A stretch of DNA of 64,000 nucleotides, from NCBI GenBank assembly GCA_041395105.1, contig JAWLBB010000004.1, forward strand, positions 278,202-342,201. Direction: 5' to 3'. This document shows positions 60,317-64,000 of this stretch, in pieces. Origin of the DNA: Opitutaceae bacterium. GTDB taxonomy: Bacteria; Verrucomicrobiota; Verrucomicrobiia; Opitutales; Opitutaceae. A program made the translations under genes and the position numbers. The notes under the pieces are model-generated. The model saw only the letters and a program-made list of their open reading frames with translations, made no database searches and was not told where the DNA came from. Position 1 is the first letter of the stretch; each line of letters begins with the position of its first letter.

Positions 60317-60766
60317 CTATTTCTTTCGAGCCTTAAGCCTTTTGAATTCCGCTTGCAGGGTGGGGTTTTGCATTGGAGTGAAGGCGTATTCGAGCTTCAT
60401 GCCATCGGGATCTTGAAACCAAACCGCATAGTATCCGGGACTATAGCTCATCTCGCACGGGGGATCCAGCACGACTGCATCAATGCCTTTGAGAAGCTCG
60501 TAGAGCGAGTCGACTTCCTCTCGGGAGTTCGCATTCCATGCAAGATGCGCGAACCCGGGAGCCTCCTTGTCGTAGGTCTTGCCTTTGCCGGCTGTTCGGG
60601 TTCGCTTGATGATCAAGTCGCCGATTCCATCTTTGCTGCGGTAGAGGATGCAAGCCCCTATCCTGAGATGCTTGTAGTAGCCCAGATGCTCGCACAGTGG
60701 GTCATAGAATTTCTCGGAGGTGTCAACGCTGGCGACACGTAACTCGATGTGGTTGATTGAGGGCAT
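60317..60766 (-). CDS. VOC-family (glyoxalase-like) protein
   Basis: 149 residues with paired beta-alpha-beta-beta-beta modules: MPSINHIELRVASVDTSEKFYDPL starts the first, GFAHLAWNANSREEVDSLYELL the second, then YAVWFQDPDGMKLEYAF. Metal ligands His6 and Glu near the end are in place. Roles range from isomerase to resistance protein. It starts 18 bp after the M23 peptidase stop on the same strand. Confidence 0.85.
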   Translation of the reverse strand: MPSINHIELRVASVDTSEKFYDPLCEHLGYYKHLRIGACILYRSKDGIGDLIIKRTRTAGKGKTYDKEAPGFAHLAWNANSREEVDSLYELLKGIDAVVLDPPCEMSYSPGYYAVWFQDPDGMKLEYAFTPMQNPTLQAEFKRLKARKK

Positions 60767-60784
60767 ATTCGATTCCTGGAGCGA

Positions 60785-61546
60785 CTACAATGAGGCATGC
60801 GGGCCTTCGGCCGGCATGGGCCCTGGCGCCTGGTTCAGTGTCTTCTGTCCATTTGAAATGACGTCGCCTCGCTTCGGCGAGTAATTCTCTTGGGGAACTC
60901 CGTTCACCGTGATCGAGGGAAATACCATCCGCATTGCGACCGACTGGGCCATGCCAATCCCGGACTGCACATGCATGTGTAGGTGCGGTTCAGTCGAATT
61001 TCCCGAATTGCCGCACAATGCCAAAAAATCCCCCGCTTTGATCGGCTCCCCCGCCTCTCTCGCAATGGAACCCTGTTTGAAGTGGGCCAGCACTACGACG
61101 AATCCGTCAGGGGATTTCAGCATCAAATGATTCCCCATGGCTGATGACCGGTTAAGCTCTCCGGGAATGTTGTCCGGCACACCGTCCACCGCCACTTCCA
61201 CGACCCCATCAATAGGCGAGTAAATCGGTTGCGCCCAGCATCCGTGACTTTCGTTCCTATTTGGATCCCCCTGACGGGTCTCGCTTTTGGTTCCGGATAT
61301 GATCTTTCTGATATCGACGGCGCGATCTTGGGGAGGGCTTCCGATGTGGTGATTGTCCTTCGGATTTTCCCCACCCCAAGAAATGAACCATTCCCCATCG
61401 AAGGGCGCGTTTGCCAATACGACGTTCACGAAGGAACTCTGGCGTGGGGATTGCTTTGCCGTATGGACGGCGAAAGCAATGCCCGAGACTACACCGAGGA
61501 TTCCTCCGAGCCCGAAGCCTAATGCGAAAACAACAGGTTTTTTCAT
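60785..61546 (-). CDS. M23-family metallopeptidase, membrane-anchored
   Basis: 253 residues. An N-terminal hydrophobic segment (VVFALGFGLGGILGVVSGIAFAV) serves as signal or anchor. M23/lysostaphin-type zinc motif: the first His and Asp are in IGSPPQDRAVDIRK, with VVVLAHFKQGS and EPHLHMHV closing the site. It probably cuts peptidoglycan cross-links or peptides. It starts 7 nt after attC-like element A and is followed by the VOC gene. Confidence 0.83.
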   Translation of the reverse strand: MKKPVVFALGFGLGGILGVVSGIAFAVHTAKQSPRQSSFVNVVLANAPFDGEWFISWGGENPKDNHHIGSPPQDRAVDIRKIISGTKSETRQGDPNRNESHGCWAQPIYSPIDGVVEVAVDGVPDNIPGELNRSSAMGNHLMLKSPDGFVVVLAHFKQGSIAREAGEPIKAGDFLALCGNSGNSTEPHLHMHVQSGIGMAQSVAMRMVFPSITVNGVPQENYSPKRGDVISNGQKTLNQAPGPMPAEGPHASL

Positions 61547-61553
61547 GGTATTC

Positions 61554-61621
61554 GCCGAACGTCGAGGTCAGGCATGGAGTGACGCCAGCCTCACGTGATC
61601 GCCCGCACCGATTTGTTCAAG
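61554..61621 (-). repeat. attC-like element A
   Basis: 68 nt. Minus-strand boxes CTTGAAC (61621-61615) and GTTCGGC (61560-61554) pair at 6 of 7 with two G-U. GGTGCGGGC pairs with GCCTGACC if one G is bulged on the first arm, the attC-type asymmetry. A GTGA/TCAC stem is inside. It overlaps the 3' end (61591) of the broken kinase-like gene and ends 7 nt before the M23 start. Confidence 0.58.
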
Positions 61622-62115
61622 GGCTCCAGGTGGTCCAGGGCGTCTTCAAGTCCAGTGTATCGGGTGGTCGAAAGCCCCGATTCCTCCAGCATCTCCGTGG
61701 CACGTCGAAGACTGTCTCTATCGAATTTTCGATTCCACGCCATCGATTCCATCAACCCGCGAAACATCTCTTTCTTGCGGTGCACCATTCCAGTCTATCT
61801 TCGGAAGCATCGTCGAATGACCCGAACCTGTCGAAGCCAAAGGGGAGGAGTGAGCACGAAAATCCAATCCGCTTCCCCGAAGCTGTGAGCGCACCATCGA
61901 GAAAATAGCCCCTCCACAATCCATCTGTCTTGTGCGTCAGATTCCTCCAAGGCCGAATCCCTCGTCGCTGGATCGGTGAGGGAGCCACATCTCTGCTCAG
62001 CATGGTCGAAGAGTATCTCGTCAAGTTCGAGGACGGGAATGCCAAACCATTCAGCACCCATTCGAGTGATTAGGGGCTTTCCGCTTCCGGAACCTCCGGG
62101 ATTGTGGACCTTCAT
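61591..62115 (-). pseudogene. Adenylate-kinase/FlaR-like P-loop protein with in-frame stop
   Basis: ATG 62115 begins MKVHNPGGSGSGKPLITRMG. A TAG at 61797-61795 stops the frame after VIRRCFRR; the same frame continues TGMVHRKKEMFRGLMESMAW to the stop at 61591, which is the expected C-terminus of this family of small nucleotide-binding proteins. The P-loop should read GGSGSGKST; here it is GGSGSGKPL, which should abolish phosphate binding. So both a nonsense and a missense lesion are present; a decayed cassette gene. Intact forms have been annotated as topology modulation (FlaR) proteins. Confidence 0.72.
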
Positions 62116-62124
62116 GGCTCTTTT

Positions 62125-62274
62125 CCCGAACGCTGAAGTGTGGCGACGGCGACTCTCGACCAACGCTGGAAAATGCACGGCAGGTAGTCTGCCTTGCGGC
62201 TGTGGAGAGACCGGCGGTGCTCGGTCGCCATTGCCGCCACCAAATTGATTGAACCCTCGATTGATGCGTTCAAA
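62125..62274 (-). repeat. attC-like element E (large)
   Basis: 150 nt. Minus-strand boxes TTTGAAC (62274-62268) and GTTCGGG (62131-62125) pair over 7 positions with three G-U. GTGGCG..GGCGAC (62240-62224) pairs with GTCGCC..CGCCAC (62153-62140), leaving an unpaired bulge. A GGCAG/CTGCC hairpin lies inside (62179-62193). It ends 9 nt before the kinase-like start. A further CCCGAAC is at 62275-62281, so a gene-less cassette may abut it. Confidence 0.5.
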
Positions 62275-62333
62275 CCCGAACGCTCTCAGCAATGTAGTGC
62301 TTGCGCTATGCAAGAGCTGACGATGACACGTAA

Positions 62334-62561
62334 CTATCTCAGTCTCGATCGTTTCCTTCTTGCATCCAAGACTGCACCAACACCCATTCCGATGGTGAAA
62401 CCTATGACCATCCCATTGAGCGTACGGTCCAGCGGTATTCCCATGAGTGCTCCCAATGTGATGCCAGCAATGGTTCCTATGGAGATTCCTGTTCTCGAGC
62501 AGGAACGGTCAGTTTGGGCTCGATCGGATCCTTGATCTTGATGTTCGACGTCTTCTGTCAT
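62334..62561 (-). CDS. Small glycine-zipper membrane protein
   Basis: 75 residues, MTEDVEHQDQGSDRAQTDRS, a hydrophilic N-terminus, then ISIGTIAGITLGALMGIPLD and MVIGFTIGMGVGAVLDARRK, two hydrophobic segments with GxxxG spacing as in glycine-zipper proteins. A GGAAC lies before the ATG. No family can be named; could be part of toxin-like, stress or phage-defence repertoire, but nothing supports choosing. Confidence 0.55.
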   Translation of the reverse strand: MTEDVEHQDQGSDRAQTDRSCSRTGISIGTIAGITLGALMGIPLDRTLNGMVIGFTIGMGVGAVLDARRKRSRLR

Positions 62562-62611
62562 GGTAGTTCCGGTTTTCGACTTTTATTTGTTTACTGGCTG
62601 ACTTCCCCAGT

Positions 62612-62637
62612 CAACCACGCCGTTACGGCGCAGGTTG
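62612..62637. repeat. Compact two-part hairpin
   Basis: CAACC-A-CGCCG-TTA-CGGCG-CA-GGTTG: two perfect 5-bp stems with a small internal loop. It is followed on the plus strand by GTTGGGC. No U-tract. It lies downstream of the right-edge genes on the minus strand and might be a terminator or a minimal attC-like site; 62562-62905 otherwise holds no well-supported gene. Confidence 0.45.
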
Positions 62638-62856
62638 GGCGAACTGGTTCGGCTCTTCAATCATAACATGCTCAACAAAGGCACGGCACTCGGTTTCCTT
62701 AATCTGCTCATACTGCCTCCGGCCGCCCGGGTGGCCTACATTACGGGACCTTCGGGGGAAGATACTCCGATCTGTGATTTTTAGCTGTATCACCACGCGG
62801 TCACGCGCCTTATTCTTCGCTCCCTGATAGGCGCGAGTGGCGGAAGCGTGCGTCAC
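62623..62856 (-). CDS. Doubtful 77-residue ORF
   Basis: An open frame from ATG 62856 gives a basic protein (MTHASATRAYQGAKNKARDR... EEPNQFAQPAP). The start lacks a clear ribosome-binding site. The 3' end runs through the compact hairpin and a CGAAC/GTTCG palindrome, so it may be chance. Listed because the gap is otherwise empty. Confidence 0.2.
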   Translation of the reverse strand: MTHASATRAYQGAKNKARDRVVIQLKITDRSIFPRRSRNVGHPGGRRQYEQIKETECRAFVEHVMIEEPNQFAQPAP

Positions 62857-62905
62857 CTGTCAAGATCGCCGCTCGAAGCCATACGATGGCGACGGCTGCG
62901 ATGCG

Positions 62906-64000
62906 TCACTTTCTGAATTCCTTCTTGATGACTTCAAACAAGGGGTTGTTGTTCCTCGGACGGGGTGGGTTGAGGCCCTCTTCCTTTGCTTTCCAGTATT
63001 CCCAGCCTAAACCATTGACCCCAATCTCATAGTCATAGCCGTCCCACTCATCTTCCCTGAATGAATAGAATGCCCAGTGGACTTCGCGCTTGTTCAGGGC
63101 CGAGATAACGTCGGCCAAGTAGCGGTCGCACCCAACATTTCGGCGATAGCACCCAAATTCGCCGCACACCAATCGATTATTGGCAATCTTCCGGTCTTGC
63201 GCCCAAGCAAAGAACGGCTGGAGGTAGGCTTCAATCTGATTGGAATCCCACGCCATCTCCTCGCCGGCAAAAGGAATCATTCCGGGGTAGGAGAGATTGC
63301 GTTTCTCGCGAAAGTTGGACGCGCTGGTAAAATCGTAGGGCTCATAGAGGTGGAATGAATAAAGAATCCTGGGATCGTCCATCTTGGGCCAAAAGGTGAA
63401 GGCCGCAGGCTGAGCATACCAGCCTGCGTCCAGCATTATTGGGGTCATGGGATCAACCCGGCGAATAGCCTTGATCACCGTGTCGTAAAAGGCAGGCAGA
63501 TCATGGGATGTTCCCTGGTAGTCTGCGTACCATCTCTCATAGCGAGAGGCGGCTCCATGCTCGGCGAGATCTGTGCCCTTTTCAGGCGTTGGTTCGTTGA
63601 TCAGATTATAGGCATAGACCGCCGGGTGATTCCTTAGGTTTCTGGCCAACTCCTCCCAGAATCGTACCGCCTGCTCCCAGTAGGCTTTGTCATTCCAGAG
63701 CCGGAGATCATCGCGGTCGTGATTGTTCTGAAACCATCGATTTCCAGGCAGGCCCAATGGAGTGATGACCACCTTGATTTCATGTTGTTGAGCCCAGTCG
63801 AGTACTCTGAATAACGAATTCAAGTCTTCCGTCACAAGGGAAGTAAAGCCGTCCGCATCACCCATCAGAAAATCGCGTTTCTCACCATCCCACTTCTCGT
63901 AAGCGAGACGGACCCATTCGACGCCCAGCTCCCTTGCCGCTTGGAACCACTGAATCCCAGGCTCGGCGTTGAAACAATTGGCGCCCTTTCGCGGGCTATC
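62906..64000 (-). CDS. Glycoside hydrolase family 5 (cellulase-like), 5' end beyond window
   Basis: 364 residues of a GH5 TIM barrel; the frame stays open to the last base of the window (DSPRKGANCFNAEPGIQWFQ), so the start and any signal peptide are outside. Catalytic acid Glu is in YNLINEPTP, and nucleophile Glu in LVCGEFGCYRR. HLYEPYDFT and WAFYSFREDEWDGYDYEIG supply substrate-binding aromatics. It would cut beta-linked glucan or mannan. Same strand as the cassette-like genes and 344 bp upstream of them in transcription order. Confidence 0.9.
   Translation of the reverse strand, partial: DSPRKGANCFNAEPGIQWFQAARELGVEWVRLAYEKWDGEKRDFLMGDADGFTSLVTEDLNSLFRVLDWAQQHEIKVVITPLGLPGNRWFQNNHDRDDLRLWNDKAYWEQAVRFWEELARNLRNHPAVYAYNLINEPTPEKGTDLAEHGAASRYERWYADYQGTSHDLPAFYDTVIKAIRRVDPMTPIMLDAGWYAQPAAFTFWPKMDDPRILYSFHLYEPYDFTSASNFREKRNLSYPGMIPFAGEEMAWDSNQIEAYLQPFFAWAQDRKIANNRLVCGEFGCYRRNVGCDRYLADVISALNKREVHWAFYSFREDEWDGYDYEIGVNGLGWEYWKAKEEGLNPPRPRNNNPLFEVIKKEFRK

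Noticed and set aside
60300..60330. GGTTCGAATC resembling a tRNA T-loop
   Set aside because: The flanking bases do not form a T-arm or acceptor stem, and no D-arm or anticodon arm is upstream; it lies at the end of the VOC gene.
1..64000. CRISPR arrays, rRNA genes, prophage modules, integron integrase
   Set aside because: No regularly spaced direct repeats, rRNA-like segments, phage structural genes or tyrosine recombinase were recognised on either strand.

Overview
The window is GC-rich bacterial chromosome with dense genes and a Gram-negative envelope (lpxD, gmhA). The gene mix suggests Verrucomicrobiota, most likely an Opitutales/Opitutaceae-type polysaccharide degrader. Pointers are a heparinase II/III-type lyase, a GH9 and a GH5 enzyme, a beta-helix/beta-propeller glycosidase-like protein, an exosortase, several sugar-acid dehydrogenases and URO-D-family enzymes beside sugar genes. 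This placement is inference from gene content; there is no rRNA in the window.

Layout. 1-2.9 kb: nucleoside salvage operon nupC-deoA-cdd (minus strand, cut by the left edge). 3.0-7.2 kb: larE-larB-larC for the nickel-pincer cofactor, followed by a URO-D-family gene; no larA is in the window. 7.3-9.3 kb: cytochrome c, a small lipoprotein and a second URO-D protein with a zinc/methyltransferase signature. 9.4-15.6 kb: an operon of a KGPDC/HPS-like aldolase-decarboxylase, a medium-chain dehydrogenase, an SDR and lpxD, divergent from a heparinase-type lyase. 15.8-23 kb: gmhA, a perfect palindromic operator candidate, cysteine desulfurase, an unusual in-frame recF/metallo-beta-lactamase fusion, beta-hydroxyacid dehydrogenase, sugar isomerase, TauE-type exporter and ruvC. 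23-35 kb: exosortase, Ca2+/Na+ antiporter, cstA, sppA, sufT, dus, a pirin/LysR pair, an internally deleted desaturase and a DUF374 acyltransferase. 35.4-47.8 kb: carbohydrate region with secreted GH9, Tat-exported aldo/keto reductase, Asp-box lipoprotein, beta-helix+propeller protein coupled to a 2-hydroxyacid dehydrogenase, two unrecognised helical proteins, and a PRMT-like methyltransferase divergent from a 31-residue lysine-rich protein with a strong terminator.

47.9-62.6 kb differs sharply. Every gene is on the minus strand. Most are small and typical of accessory cargo: GNAT, AAC(6')-like, VOC, three NTF2-like folds, GyrI-like, methyltransferase, M23. Two are broken by point lesions, and an IS3-type remnant is present. 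Between them I find a family of roughly 59-90 bp imperfectly palindromic elements bounded by GCCGAAC-like and GTTCGGC/GTCCGGC-like ends. They begin at or near stop codons and end shortly before the next start codon. These look like integron attC sites, so the stretch is best explained as a cassette array lacking an integrase in view (a CALIN). The window closes with a GH5 gene running off the right edge.
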